Shown here: one piece after another, positions 1-6,766 of the stretch
How the letters are laid out: the number at the start of each line of letters is the position of its first letter
Position numbering within the stretch: position 1 is the stretch's first letter
Assembly (NCBI GenBank): GCA_022822245.1
Contig: JAJECB010000238.1
Location: 1 to 8,989, forward strand
DNA length: 8,989 bases
Reading direction: 5' to 3'
Source of the DNA: Gammaproteobacteria bacterium
Lineage (GTDB): Bacteria > Pseudomonadota > Gammaproteobacteria > HK1
Made by a program: the position numbers and the translations under genes
Notes under the pieces: generated by a model
What the model was told of the DNA's origin: nothing
The model's database searches: none
What the model saw: the letters and a program-made list of their open reading frames with translations, nothing else

Positions 1-105
1 CGTCCCCGAGCGGGCGACGACGCGGTTCACGTGCGCCCGGGGGTCCGTTTCGCCGCCGGTCGGGCCGTGCCGGGCGGTCACGGCGCGGTGTCGCGCCGAG
101 CTCAT
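1..105 (-). CDS. hpnD: Start of an HpnD-like presqualene diphosphate synthase (partial, runs off left edge)
   Basis: Only the first 35 codons are in the window. On the minus strand an ATG at 105-103 overlaps the TGA of hpnC (104-102) as ATGA, the usual sign of translational coupling. The frame is open to base 1. After a variable Ser/Arg-rich leader, residues 22-35 read DPRAHVNRVVARSGT. This resembles the stretch just before the SFYY motif at the N terminus of HpnD proteins, which typically have an Arg-x-x-x-x-Ser-Gly-(Ser/Thr) segment there. HpnD condenses two farnesyl diphosphates to presqualene diphosphate, the substrate of HpnC. The hpnC-hpnD order is common in hopanoid clusters, so context and sequence agree. 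Only a short piece is visible, so the call rests partly on the neighbour. Any other trans-prenyltransferase family member would also fit. Confidence 0.65.
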   Translation of the reverse strand, partial: MSSARHRAVTARHGPTGGETDPRAHVNRVVARSGT

Positions 106-1028
106 GAATGGTCCCGGCTGCCCGCCGGCGGGCCGATGCGAGAAGCGTCCGCCGCCGCGGGACGGAGGCGGCGAACCGCCCTTCGGAACAGAACCCGCCC
201 GACTCCCCGGGCGCAGCAGGCCGCGTACTGGGCCTTCGTCAGGACCACCCGTTCGGCGAGGGGGTCGCGGCGGCGGAGCTCGCGGCCGAGCTTCCGCGCA
301 ATGGCCACGATCGCGGCCGCTTCCATGGCGAAGCGGGTGTCGCGAAGCTCACCCGGAAGGCGCTCGGCCGACGCGAGCAGGCCGTCCGTCGCATCGAGGC
401 AGCGGTCGAGGACCCTCCGGAGGGAGGCCGGGGTCCGGGTGCCCCCGAGCGCCTCGACGGCGATGCCGGCATCGGCCATCCAGTCCTGCGGAAGATAGAC
501 GCGGTCGAGCGCCCGGTAGTCGTCGCCGCAGTCCTGGAGGTGGTTGAGGACCTGGAGCGCGTTGCAGAGCGCGTCGGAGGCGGGGTATGCCTCGACCGAC
601 TCACCGTGCAGGTCGACGAGGTAGCGCCCGACCGGCGCCGCGGAGAAGTTGCAGTAGCCGATGAGGTCGTCCCAGTCGTCGTAGCGGAGCCTGGTCGCGT
701 CCTGCTTGAACGCGCGGGTGAGGTCCACGCAGTGGCGGTGCGTCACCCCGGTCTCGGCGAGGCTGCGGCGGACGTCGTGCGCCTTGCGGTAGGCGGGGTC
801 TGTCGATTCCGCACCGCTCACCGCGCGGGCGAAACCGTCCAGACGTGCGACCTTGTCCTCCGGCGCGAGCTCGGGGTTGTCCGCGATGTCGTCGATCGCC
901 CGCGCGTAGGCATAGAAGGCCGCGACATGCGGCCGCAAACGCGCCGTCAGCAACCGGGAACCGACGGGAAAGTTCTCGTCCGGCGCGGACTTGCCGGATG
1001 GGGTCTCCACCGAAGCAGCCTCGTCCAT
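102..1028 (-). CDS. hpnC: HpnC, squalene/hydroxysqualene synthase of hopanoid biosynthesis
   Basis: A 308-aa protein of the squalene/phytoene synthase family. Characterised HpnC proteins convert presqualene diphosphate (made by HpnD) to hydroxysqualene, which HpnE reduces to squalene for hopanoid synthesis. The N-terminal ENFPVGSRLL...LRPHVAAFYAYARAIDDIAD block (residues 18-50) is the HpnC signature. It includes the first Asp-rich Mg-diphosphate site, D46-D47-x-x-D50. The second site is at residues 163-170 (HLQDCGDD), and the conserved YCNFSAAPVGR lies at 125-135. Length is normal for HpnC (about 280-310 aa). The open frame extends 108 codons further upstream, but that part is low-complexity, Arg-rich and unlike the family, so the start at 1028 is preferred. 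No clear Shine-Dalgarno precedes it. The gene ends in a 4-bp ATGA overlap with the hpnD-like gene. Confidence 0.9.
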   Translation of the reverse strand: MDEAASVETPSGKSAPDENFPVGSRLLTARLRPHVAAFYAYARAIDDIADNPELAPEDKVARLDGFARAVSGAESTDPAYRKAHDVRRSLAETGVTHRHCVDLTRAFKQDATRLRYDDWDDLIGYCNFSAAPVGRYLVDLHGESVEAYPASDALCNALQVLNHLQDCGDDYRALDRVYLPQDWMADAGIAVEALGGTRTPASLRRVLDRCLDATDGLLASAERLPGELRDTRFAMEAAAIVAIARKLGRELRRRDPLAERVVLTKAQYAACCARGVGRVLFRRAVRRLRPAAADASRIGPPAGSRDHS

Positions 1029-1124
1029 CGAATACCCGATGCCGAACGAATCCGCCGGATGCGTGTGAAACTTCAGGTTATCGCGAAATCCGGAACCCCG
1101 GCAACACGCCGCGCGCCGCGAGCG

Positions 1125-1136
1125 GCGACTAGTCGC
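1125..1136. promoter_or_regulatory. 12-bp perfect palindrome between hpnC and dgcA-like gene
   Basis: GCGACTAGTCGC is a perfect 12-bp palindrome near the middle of the 244-bp gap (1029-1272) between the divergently transcribed hpnC and DgcA-like genes. It could bind a dimeric regulator of one or both genes. The perfect symmetry does not extend beyond 12 bp, and in GC-rich DNA such palindromes arise by chance, so the assignment is weak. No convincing -35/-10 pair was found in this gap on either strand. Confidence 0.25.
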
Positions 1137-1272
1137 ATGCCGGACGGGGAGCCCGAGTCCATCTCCAGTGGCCGCCCGTACCCGCGGACGGAGGACATTC
1201 CCCGTTCGCTGCGTTGCGCGGGACGCGTCCGATTCGCCATGATGGGAAGGTCGTTCGCGGAAGCCGCCCAGG

Positions 1273-3318
1273 ATGAGCACGAGCCCGTACCCACACCTCC
1301 TCGAGCCATTCCGGCTTCGCCACGTCACGTTCCGGAACCGGCTCATGAGCACGAGCCACGCCCCGGGCTACGTCGAGGATCGGCACCCGAAGCTCCGCTA
1401 TCAGCTCTACCACGAGGAGAAGGCGAAGGGCGGGCTCGCCCTCACCATGTTCGGGGGGTCGTCGAACATCGCCCCGGACTCGCCGTCGGCGTTCGGCCAG
1501 ATCTGGATCGGCGACAACTCGATCGTCCCCGTGCTCCGCGAGTTCTCCGAGCGCGTGCACCGGCACGGGTGCGCGATCATGTGCCAGATCACCCACATGG
1601 GGCACCGCACGCTCTGGGACGTCGAGGACTGGCTGCCCCCCGTCGCGCCGTCGCCGGTGCGCGAGCACGCCCACCGCTCGTTTCCGAAGGAGATGGACCG
1701 GAGCGACATCCGGCGGGTGGTGCGGGCCTTCGGCGACGCCGCGGTCCGCTGCCGGGAGGGCGGGCTCGACGGCGTCGAGCTCCTCGCCTACGGGCACCTC
1801 ATCCACCAGTTCTGGACGCCGCTCGTCAACCGGCGGACCGACGAGTACGGAGGAAGCCTCGAGAACCGCGCCCGCTTCGGACTCGAGGTCCTGGCGGAGG
1901 TACGCCGCCGGGTGGGAGAGAACTTTCTGGTCGGCTTCCGGATGATGGGAGACGAGCTCAAGGAGGGCGGGCTCGACCAGGAGGACTGCCTGGCGCTTGC
2001 GAAGATCTACGCGGACACCGGGATGTGCGACTTCCTGAACGTGGTCGCGGGCCAGGTGGGAGACGAGCGCGGACTCTCGCGCTCCATTCCGAGCATGGCG
2101 GGGCCGCGGGCGCCCTTCGTGCACATCGCGGCGCGGATGAAGCGGGAAACCGGGCTCGCGGTCTTCCACGCGACCCGCGTCATGGACCTTCCGACCGCCG
2201 AGCACTGCGTGCGCGAGGGCCTCGTCGACATGATCGCGATGACCCGTGCCCACATGGCGGACCCGCACATCGTCGCGAAGATGATGCGGGGCGAGGAAGA
2301 GCGGATCCGGCCCTGCGTCGGCGCCGGCTACTGCATCGACCGCATCTACGTCGGGGGCGACGCCCTGTGCCTCCACAACCCCGCGACCGGCCGCGAACGG
2401 ACGATGCCGCACGTCGTCCGGCCGGGCGACGGCCCGCGGCGGAAGGTGGTCGTGGTGGGGGCGGGTCCGGCGGGACTCGAGGCGGCCCGGGTATCGGCGC
2501 TGCGCGGCCACGAGGTCGTCGTCTTCGACGCGGCGAGCGAGCCCGGGGGGCAGATCGTGCTCGCGGCGCGCGCGACCTGGCGAAAGGAGCTGCTCGGCAT
2601 CGCCGAGTGGCTGGCATCGGAAGTCGAGCACCTCGGCGTCGCGGTGCACCTCAACCGCTACGCGGAGGCCGCCGACGTGCTCGCGGAGCGCCCGGACGTC
2701 GTCGTCACCGCCACCGGAGGGGTGCCGAACCTCGAACGGGTGGCGGGGGCGGAGCACGCGGTCAGCGCGTGGGACGTGCTCGGGGGGCAGGTCGAGCCCG
2801 GCGCCGAGGTGCTCGTCTTCGACGACCACGGGGACCACCAGGGGCCGAGCGTCGTCGACTACCTCGCCTCGCGCGGCTCGTCGGTGGAGCTCGCGACCCC
2901 GGACCGCCTGGCCGCCCACGAGGTCGGGGCGACGAACTACCCGGTGTACCTCGCGAGCTTCTACGCGAAGGGGGTCACCCTGACCCCCGACCGCCGGTTG
3001 CGCTCGGTCGAACGCGACGGCAACCGGCTGCGCGCGGTGCTCCGCAACGAGTACACCGACGAGGAGGAGACGCGCCTCGTCGACCAGGTCGTCGTCGAGC
3101 ACGGAACGCTCCCCGCGGCGGAGCTCTTCCACGAGCTCGCTCCGCTCGCCCGCAACGAAGGGGAGCTCGACATCGAGGCCCTGATCGCGGGCCGCCCCCA
3201 GGCGGTTGCGTCCAACCCGGACGGCGCGTTCATGCTGTTCCGGGTCGGCGACGCGGTCGCGAGCCGCAACATCCCCGCCGCGATCTACGATTCGCTTCGC
3301 CTCTGCAAGGAGCTCTGA
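1273..3318 (+). CDS. dgcA: DgcA-like FMN/FAD oxidoreductase (old yellow enzyme/TMADH class N-demethylase)
   Basis: A 681-aa two-part flavoenzyme. Residues 1-370 form the FMN-binding TIM barrel of the NADH:flavin oxidoreductase family, with THMG (107-110), HLIHQFWTPLVNRRTDEYGG (175-194), NR at 198-199 and TRAHMADPH (324-332). Residues 390-681 form a dinucleotide-binding half with the GAGPAG fingerprint at 396-401 and a C-terminal GD...NIPAAIYDSLRLCKEL. Overall architecture and these blocks match, from memory, the dimethylglycine demethylase subunit DgcA of Pseudomonas more closely than 2,4-dienoyl-CoA reductase or trimethylamine dehydrogenase. DgcA removes an N-methyl group from dimethylglycine, giving sarcosine. 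The iron-sulfur region keeps Cys348, Cys354 and Cys366, but the expected fourth Cys is Ala351. A GGAAG lies 9 nt before the ATG. No DgcB partner is visible, so the true substrate (dimethylglycine, another N-methyl compound or something else) is open. Confidence 0.8.
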   Translation: MSTSPYPHLLEPFRLRHVTFRNRLMSTSHAPGYVEDRHPKLRYQLYHEEKAKGGLALTMFGGSSNIAPDSPSAFGQIWIGDNSIVPVLREFSERVHRHGCAIMCQITHMGHRTLWDVEDWLPPVAPSPVREHAHRSFPKEMDRSDIRRVVRAFGDAAVRCREGGLDGVELLAYGHLIHQFWTPLVNRRTDEYGGSLENRARFGLEVLAEVRRRVGENFLVGFRMMGDELKEGGLDQEDCLALAKIYADTGMCDFLNVVAGQVGDERGLSRSIPSMAGPRAPFVHIAARMKRETGLAVFHATRVMDLPTAEHCVREGLVDMIAMTRAHMADPHIVAKMMRGEEERIRPCVGAGYCIDRIYVGGDALCLHNPATGRERTMPHVVRPGDGPRRKVVVVGAGPAGLEAARVSALRGHEVVVFDAASEPGGQIVLAARATWRKELLGIAEWLASEVEHLGVAVHLNRYAEAADVLAERPDVVVTATGGVPNLERVAGAEHAVSAWDVLGGQVEPGAEVLVFDDHGDHQGPSVVDYLASRGSSVELATPDRLAAHEVGATNYPVYLASFYAKGVTLTPDRRLRSVERDGNRLRAVLRNEYTDEEETRLVDQVVVEHGTLPAAELFHELAPLARNEGELDIEALIAGRPQAVASNPDGAFMLFRVGDAVASRNIPAAIYDSLRLCKEL

Positions 3319-3335
3319 GGCGGGGGCGCCGGTGG

Positions 3336-3638
3336 CTAGCCGGAGGCGGCACCCTCGATCACGACCATGTTGGTGAGGGCGACCCGATTGCGGAGCGCCT
3401 TCGGTTCCTCGTACTCCGGCGAGGCGTGCCACCGCTTGGCGTCCTCGACGCTCGGGAAGCGGAGCACGACGGTGCGCTCGCGCGCCCACTCACCCTCCAG
3501 CACCTCGAAGGCGCCCCCCCGCACGAGGTATTCACCACCGTATTGCGCGATGGTCGCGGGCGCTTGAGCGATGTACTCCTTGTACGCATCCGGGTCCTTC
3601 ACTTCGACCTGCCCGATGATGTAGCCGTATCCGGCCAT
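3336..3638 (-). CDS. DUF1330 domain protein
   Basis: A 100-aa protein that is essentially one DUF1330 domain, a dimeric ferredoxin-like alpha/beta barrel of unknown function. Family marks are GYIIGQVEVKDPDAYKEYIA at 4-23, the GGEYLVRGG turn at 34-42, RTVVLRFPSVEDAKRWHASPEY at 55-76 and the C-terminal strand ending VVIEG. Length matches the family. The start at 3638 is fixed by a very good ribosome binding site, AGGAGG at 3652-3647 on the minus strand, 8 nt before ATG. The gene begins 23 bp after the amidohydrolase stop, so the two are almost certainly cotranscribed. Its own stop lies 17 bp from that of the convergent DgcA-like gene. Members are often found beside catabolic enzymes. I do not assign a reaction. 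Confidence 0.9.
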   Translation of the reverse strand: MAGYGYIIGQVEVKDPDAYKEYIAQAPATIAQYGGEYLVRGGAFEVLEGEWARERTVVLRFPSVEDAKRWHASPEYEEPKALRNRVALTNMVVIEGAASG

Positions 3639-3646
3639 GAGCTCGT

Positions 3647-3652
3647 CCTCCT
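3647..3652 (-). promoter_or_regulatory. Strong Shine-Dalgarno for the DUF1330 gene
   Basis: On the minus strand AGGAGG, within the longer purine run GAAGAGGAGGA, ends 8 nt before the ATG at 3638. It is the best ribosome binding site in the window and lies in the 23-bp spacer after the amidohydrolase stop codon. This suggests that the DUF1330 protein may be made in larger amounts than the upstream enzyme. Confidence 0.75.
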
Positions 3653-3661
3653 CTTCGATGA

Positions 3662-5416
3662 TCAGTCGGCCGCGGTGGCGGAGGTCCGGTTGCGCCCTGG
3701 CGGAGCCGCCCGGCCGTTGCGGAGCAGGCGCCCGGGCAGAGGGCCGGACGGGTCCACCCGGTCCTCCCCGCTCCGCCGGATGACCGTGCCGTTCACGATG
3801 ACCGCCTCGATCCCCTCCGCCTCGGAGATGAGGCGGTCGGCTCCGCCCGGAAAATCGTACACGCGCCGGAGCGGGCCGTCGCCGACGGTGTCCGGGTCGA
3901 ACACCACCACGTCCGCTGCGAGCCCGGGAGCGAGGCGGCCTCGCTCCGCGATCCCGAATACCTCGGCGGGTCGGGACGTGATCATCCGAACCGCCTGCTC
4001 CAGACCGAGCGACCTCCTCTCGCGCACCCAGCGCTTGAGGAGGAACGTGGTCGCGCAGGCGTCGCAGAGCTGGCTCGCGTGCGCGCCCGCGTCGGAGAGC
4101 CCCACCACGGTATTGGGGTCGAGGAGGAGCCGCTCCACCTCGTCTTCGTCGTGGTTCGCGACCGGCATCCGGAACCGCGCCTCGAGATCGCTCTCGAGCC
4201 CGAGGTCGAACAGGTACTCGACGGGCGTCTTGCCGGCCGCTTCCGCGAGCTCGAAGAGGGGGCGTTCGGCGAGCTCCGGCCGCCCCGGCGCCTCGCTCAC
4301 CACCGTTTCCCGGAACGACCGCCGGAACGACGGCGGGACCCGCTCGCTCAGCCGCTCCCACACCGCGGCCCGGAAGTCGGGGTCCGCGTAGAGCCGCTTC
4401 TTGCCCGCCGCGTCGGCCTCGGACACCGGCCGGAAGAGGCGCATCGCCTCGAACACGAAGGGGGCCTTGAGCTGGTACTCGAACTTGAGGGCGCGGGGGC
4501 TCACCTGGGGGACGACGTCGTAGCCCTCGGCCACCAGCTCCGCGGACCGGCGGAGCTGCTCGTCCGCGTCGCCGTCCTGGAGGGCGATCCCCGCGAGGAG
4601 GGCGGTCCAGCTCACCGTGCATCCCGACGCCTCGTTGAGCGCCTTGAACTCCGGAAAGGAGAGCGAACGGCCGACAGTCGCCTGGACCACGCCGCCCCGC
4701 CCGGCCCGGCGAAGCTCTCCCGCGAGGGCGACGATCTCCCCGGTCGCGGCGGCCCGGCTCGGGACCGGCTTGCCGTGGTAGCCGACGTGGGTCGGCGCCT
4801 TCGAGGTCGCGAAGCCGAGCGCTCCCGCCTCCATCGCCTCGCCGACGATCCGGCGCATCTCGTCCACCTCCGCCGCCGTCGCCTCGCGCTCCGTCGCGTC
4901 CTCGCCCATCACCCAGGTCCGCAGGGCGGTATGGCCGATGAGAGCCCCGACGTTGATCGCGGTGCCGCGGCCCTCGACCGCGTCCAGGTACTCGGGGAAG
5001 GTGGCGAAGGGCCACTCCTCCCCGAGTCCCTCGCGCAGGGCGGCGACGGTCATCCCTTCCACGTTCTCGAGGGTGCGGACGATCGTCTCGCGGTGCTCGG
5101 GCCGGGTCGGCGCGACGGAGAAGCCGCAGTTGCCCATCACCACCGTCGTCACCCCGTGCCAGGGGGAGATGGTGAGCATGCGGTCCCACATGACTTGCGC
5201 GTCGTAGTGGGTGTGGATGTCGACGAACCCGGGACACACCGCTTGGCCCCCCGCGTCGATCGTCTCCGCCGCGCGGCCCGGCGCCTCGCCGACGGCGGCG
5301 ATCCGGCCGTCCCGGATGCCGATGTCGCCCTCGTAGCCGGGAGTTCCCGTTCCGTCCACGATGAAACCGTTGACGATCTTGAGGTCGAACTCGCGGGTGG
5401 CGTTCCTGGACGGCAT
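3662..5416 (-). CDS. Amidohydrolase, Amidohydro_3 / N-acyl-D-amino-acid deacylase-like
   Basis: A 584-aa metal-dependent hydrolase of the amidohydrolase superfamily, in the group usually annotated as N-acyl-D-amino-acid deacylase or D-aminoacylase. Visible marks are the N-terminal composite beta-sandwich strand (DLKIVNGFIVDGTG, 11-24), the metal motif PGFVDIHTHYD at 62-72 (H68, H70), the MGNCGFSVAP segment with C97 (the bridging Cys position in D-aminoacylase), GHTALR at 161-166, and SDAGAH at 441-446 carrying the catalytic Asp442. The C-terminal RGRLAPGLAADVVVFDPDTV (492-511) returns to the sandwich. The strands that carry two further His ligands in D-aminoacylase read GGVVQATVG and CTVSWTALL here, with no His. 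The start at 5416 has GGAG 7 nt upstream; the frame extends 23 codons further, but that stretch covers the putative operator. It forms an operon with the DUF1330 gene. The substrate is unknown; an amide, imide or cyclic amide is likely. Confidence 0.85.
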   Translation of the reverse strand: MPSRNATREFDLKIVNGFIVDGTGTPGYEGDIGIRDGRIAAVGEAPGRAAETIDAGGQAVCPGFVDIHTHYDAQVMWDRMLTISPWHGVTTVVMGNCGFSVAPTRPEHRETIVRTLENVEGMTVAALREGLGEEWPFATFPEYLDAVEGRGTAINVGALIGHTALRTWVMGEDATEREATAAEVDEMRRIVGEAMEAGALGFATSKAPTHVGYHGKPVPSRAAATGEIVALAGELRRAGRGGVVQATVGRSLSFPEFKALNEASGCTVSWTALLAGIALQDGDADEQLRRSAELVAEGYDVVPQVSPRALKFEYQLKAPFVFEAMRLFRPVSEADAAGKKRLYADPDFRAAVWERLSERVPPSFRRSFRETVVSEAPGRPELAERPLFELAEAAGKTPVEYLFDLGLESDLEARFRMPVANHDEDEVERLLLDPNTVVGLSDAGAHASQLCDACATTFLLKRWVRERRSLGLEQAVRMITSRPAEVFGIAERGRLAPGLAADVVVFDPDTVGDGPLRRVYDFPGGADRLISEAEGIEAVIVNGTVIRRSGEDRVDPSGPLPGRLLRNGRAAPPGRNRTSATAAD

Positions 5417-5454
5417 GTGGAGTCTCCGATGGCCGAAGGGCACGCTCGCCAGTG

Positions 5455-5472
5455 TTCGAACGAACGTTAGAA
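5455..5472. promoter_or_regulatory. Putative TetR operator upstream of the amidohydrolase operon
   Basis: TTCGAACGAACGTTAGAA is an inverted repeat of 7-bp arms (TTCGAAC / GTTAGAA, one mismatch) with a 4-bp centre. It lies 38 bp upstream of the amidohydrolase start codon. It shares 13 of 18 positions, the same arm length and the same spacing with the repeat between tetR and the Rieske gene (TTCTAGCGGGTGTTAGAA). This placement and similarity suggest that the TetR protein encoded at 8054-8776 represses the amidohydrolase-DUF1330 operon. Inference only; no binding data. Confidence 0.55.
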
Positions 5473-5570
5473 AAAAGACTAGCACGCCTGCCCGGATCCG
5501 GCCACCGGAAACCGTCCGGACCCAGCCGGCAATCGGCCGCGCACGGCGAGACCTCTTCTCTCTCGGCCCC

Positions 5571-5590
5571 TCCCCGCCCTTCCCCGCCCT
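5571..5590 (+). repeat. Tandem 10-bp repeat upstream of dusA
   Basis: TCCCCGCCCT occurs twice in direct succession, followed by the partial copy TCCTCGC. It sits just upstream of the putative dusA -10 element, where a -35 would be expected. No function is assigned. Confidence 0.6.
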
Positions 5591-5597
5591 TCCTCGC

Positions 5598-5603
5598 TAT
5601 GAT
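5598..5603 (+). promoter_or_regulatory. Probable -10 element of a leaderless dusA transcript
   Basis: TATGAT (5 of 6 to TATAAT) is followed after 6 nt (CCCGGC) by the dusA ATG at 5610. This is the usual -10 to transcription-start distance, so the A of ATG could be +1. No Shine-Dalgarno precedes the ATG, which fits leaderless initiation. No -35 is recognisable; the upstream DNA is a pyrimidine-rich tract containing two tandem copies of TCCCCGCCCT (5571-5590). Confidence 0.45.
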
Positions 5604-5609
5604 CCCGGC

Positions 5610-6692
5610 ATGAGCTCGCACCCGCGACCAAGCCCGAGCCCGAGCCCGAGCCCGAATCCGAGCCCCCACCGGTTCTGCGTCGCCCCCATGATGGGCTGCA
5701 CGGACCGCCACGGCCGGTACCTGCTGAGGCTCCTCAGCCGGCGGGCGCGGCTCTACACCGAGATGATCCCGATCGGCGCCCTGCTCCACGGGGATGCCGA
5801 GCGGGCGCTTCGCTTTGATCCGGCCGAGCACCCGGTGGCGCTCCAGTTGGGCGGGAGCGACCCCGCCGGCCTCGCCCGCGGTTCCCGTCGCGCCGAGCGC
5901 GCCGGCTACGACGAGATCAACCTCAACGTGGGCTGCCCCAGCCCGCGCGTTCAGAAGGGGTGCTTCGGGGCCGCCCTCATGGCGCGGCCCGTCCTCGTCG
6001 CCGAGTGCGTCGCGGCCATGCGCGACGCGGTGTCGATACCGGTCACGGTCAAGACCCGGATCGGGATCGACGACCTCGACAGCTACGCGCGGTTCCGCGA
6101 CTTCGCGGGGGCGATGGCCGAGGCGGGCTGCTCGACGTTCATCGTCCACGCGCGCAAGGCGTGGCTGAACGGGCTGAGCCCCCGCCAGAACCGCGAGGTC
6201 CCCCCGTTGCGGCACGACCGGGTGTTCCGCCTGAAGCGCGAGATGGGGGGGCTCAAGATCGTGCTCAACGGAGGAATCACGACCCTTCAGGAGGCCAGGG
6301 CCGCGCTCCGCCGGGTGGATGGAGTCATGCTCGGCCGCGCCGCCTGGCACGACCTCTGGCTGCTCGCCGGGGTCGACCGGACCCTCTTCGGCGAAACCGC
6401 CCCGCCCCCGGAGCGGAGCGAGGTGGCGGCACGATTTCTCGCCTACGCGAAGCGCGAGCTCGACCGCGACGCGCGCCTCGGAGAGCTGGTGCGCCCCCTC
6501 CTCGGCCTGTACCGAGGCGTGCCGGGGGCCCGCCGGTGGCGGCGCACCCTGGGCGAGCTCGCCCATCGCCGAGATGCGACCATCGAGGACGTGGCCCGGG
6601 GGTGCGCGCTCCTCACGTCACGCGACGGGGCGGGATCGGAACCGACTCCGGAACGCGGCGGGACCGTGTCGACCGCCGGACTGGCCGCCTGA
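5610..6692 (+). CDS. dusA: tRNA-dihydrouridine synthase DusA
   Basis: A 360-aa FMN enzyme that reduces uridines in the tRNA D-loop (positions 20/20a for DusA) using NADPH. The DusA type is recognised by RFCVAPMMGCTDRHGRYLLRLLS (21-43), LYTEMIPIGALLHG (48-61), PVALQLGGSDP (75-85), NLNVGCPSPRVQKGCFGAALM (104-124) with catalytic Cys109, VTVKTRIGIDD (145-155), HARKAWLNGLSPRQNREVPPL (180-200) and NGGI (220-223) for FMN phosphate binding. Length is close to the usual 330-350 aa, with an odd N-terminal Ser-Pro repeat (residues 8-19) and a C-terminal tail of about 20 low-complexity residues. The ATG at 5610 is the only ATG close upstream of the conserved core; it lacks a ribosome binding site but follows a good -10. 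It converges with the Rieske gene, with 74 bp between the stops. It is a housekeeping gene inside an otherwise catabolic neighbourhood. Confidence 0.93.
   Translation: MSSHPRPSPSPSPSPNPSPHRFCVAPMMGCTDRHGRYLLRLLSRRARLYTEMIPIGALLHGDAERALRFDPAEHPVALQLGGSDPAGLARGSRRAERAGYDEINLNVGCPSPRVQKGCFGAALMARPVLVAECVAAMRDAVSIPVTVKTRIGIDDLDSYARFRDFAGAMAEAGCSTFIVHARKAWLNGLSPRQNREVPPLRHDRVFRLKREMGGLKIVLNGGITTLQEARAALRRVDGVMLGRAAWHDLWLLAGVDRTLFGETAPPPERSEVAARFLAYAKRELDRDARLGELVRPLLGLYRGVPGARRWRRTLGELAHRRDATIEDVARGCALLTSRDGAGSEPTPERGGTVSTAGLAA
5631..5666 (+). repeat. Hexanucleotide repeat encoding Ser-Pro dipeptides in dusA
   Basis: Six consecutive 6-bp units: four exact AGCCCG, then AATCCG and AGCCCC. They encode residues 8-19 of DusA as five Ser-Pro pairs and one Asn-Pro pair. 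Because the unit is two codons long, slippage would change the length without breaking the frame. Confidence 0.9.
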
Positions 6693-6707
6693 GGGGTGCG
6701 GGACCGG

Positions 6708-6739
6708 CGCCCCGGCCGCCGCCGTTCCGGACCGGGGCG
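6708..6739. terminator. Possible stem-loop between convergent dusA and Rieske genes
   Basis: CGCCCCGG (6708-6715) and CCGGGGCG (6732-6739) are perfect 8-bp inverted arms with a 16-nt loop, lying in the 74-bp gap between the convergent stop codons. The all-GC stem would be stable, and the position suits a bidirectional terminator. There is no T-tract on either strand, so it is not a canonical intrinsic terminator, and GC-rich DNA readily gives such pairings by chance. Confidence 0.3.
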
Positions 6740-6766
6740 GACCGGGACTCCGCTGCCGGCCGCGGC

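Noticed and set aside
1029..1352. N-terminal extension of hpnC by 108 codons
   Set aside because: The extension is Arg-rich, unlike HpnC, and overlaps the divergent gene. The conserved region starts shortly after the ATG at 1028.
1129..3489. Long minus-strand frame (786 codons) opposite the DgcA-like gene
   Set aside because: Composition is typical of an antisense frame, with no motifs. The plus-strand gene is unambiguous.
108..4391. Very long open frame on the plus strand (1427 codons) over hpnC, the DgcA-like gene and part of the amidohydrolase gene
   Set aside because: Its translation is low-complexity Arg/Gly/Pro/Ala and resembles no family. It is an antisense or out-of-frame shadow of genes with clear motifs, common in GC-rich DNA.
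3336..6566. 1076-codon minus-strand frame that ends with the DUF1330 sequence
   Set aside because: Only the last 100 codons are a real protein, with its own ribosome binding site. The rest runs out of frame through the amidohydrolase gene and antisense to dusA, so this is not a fusion.
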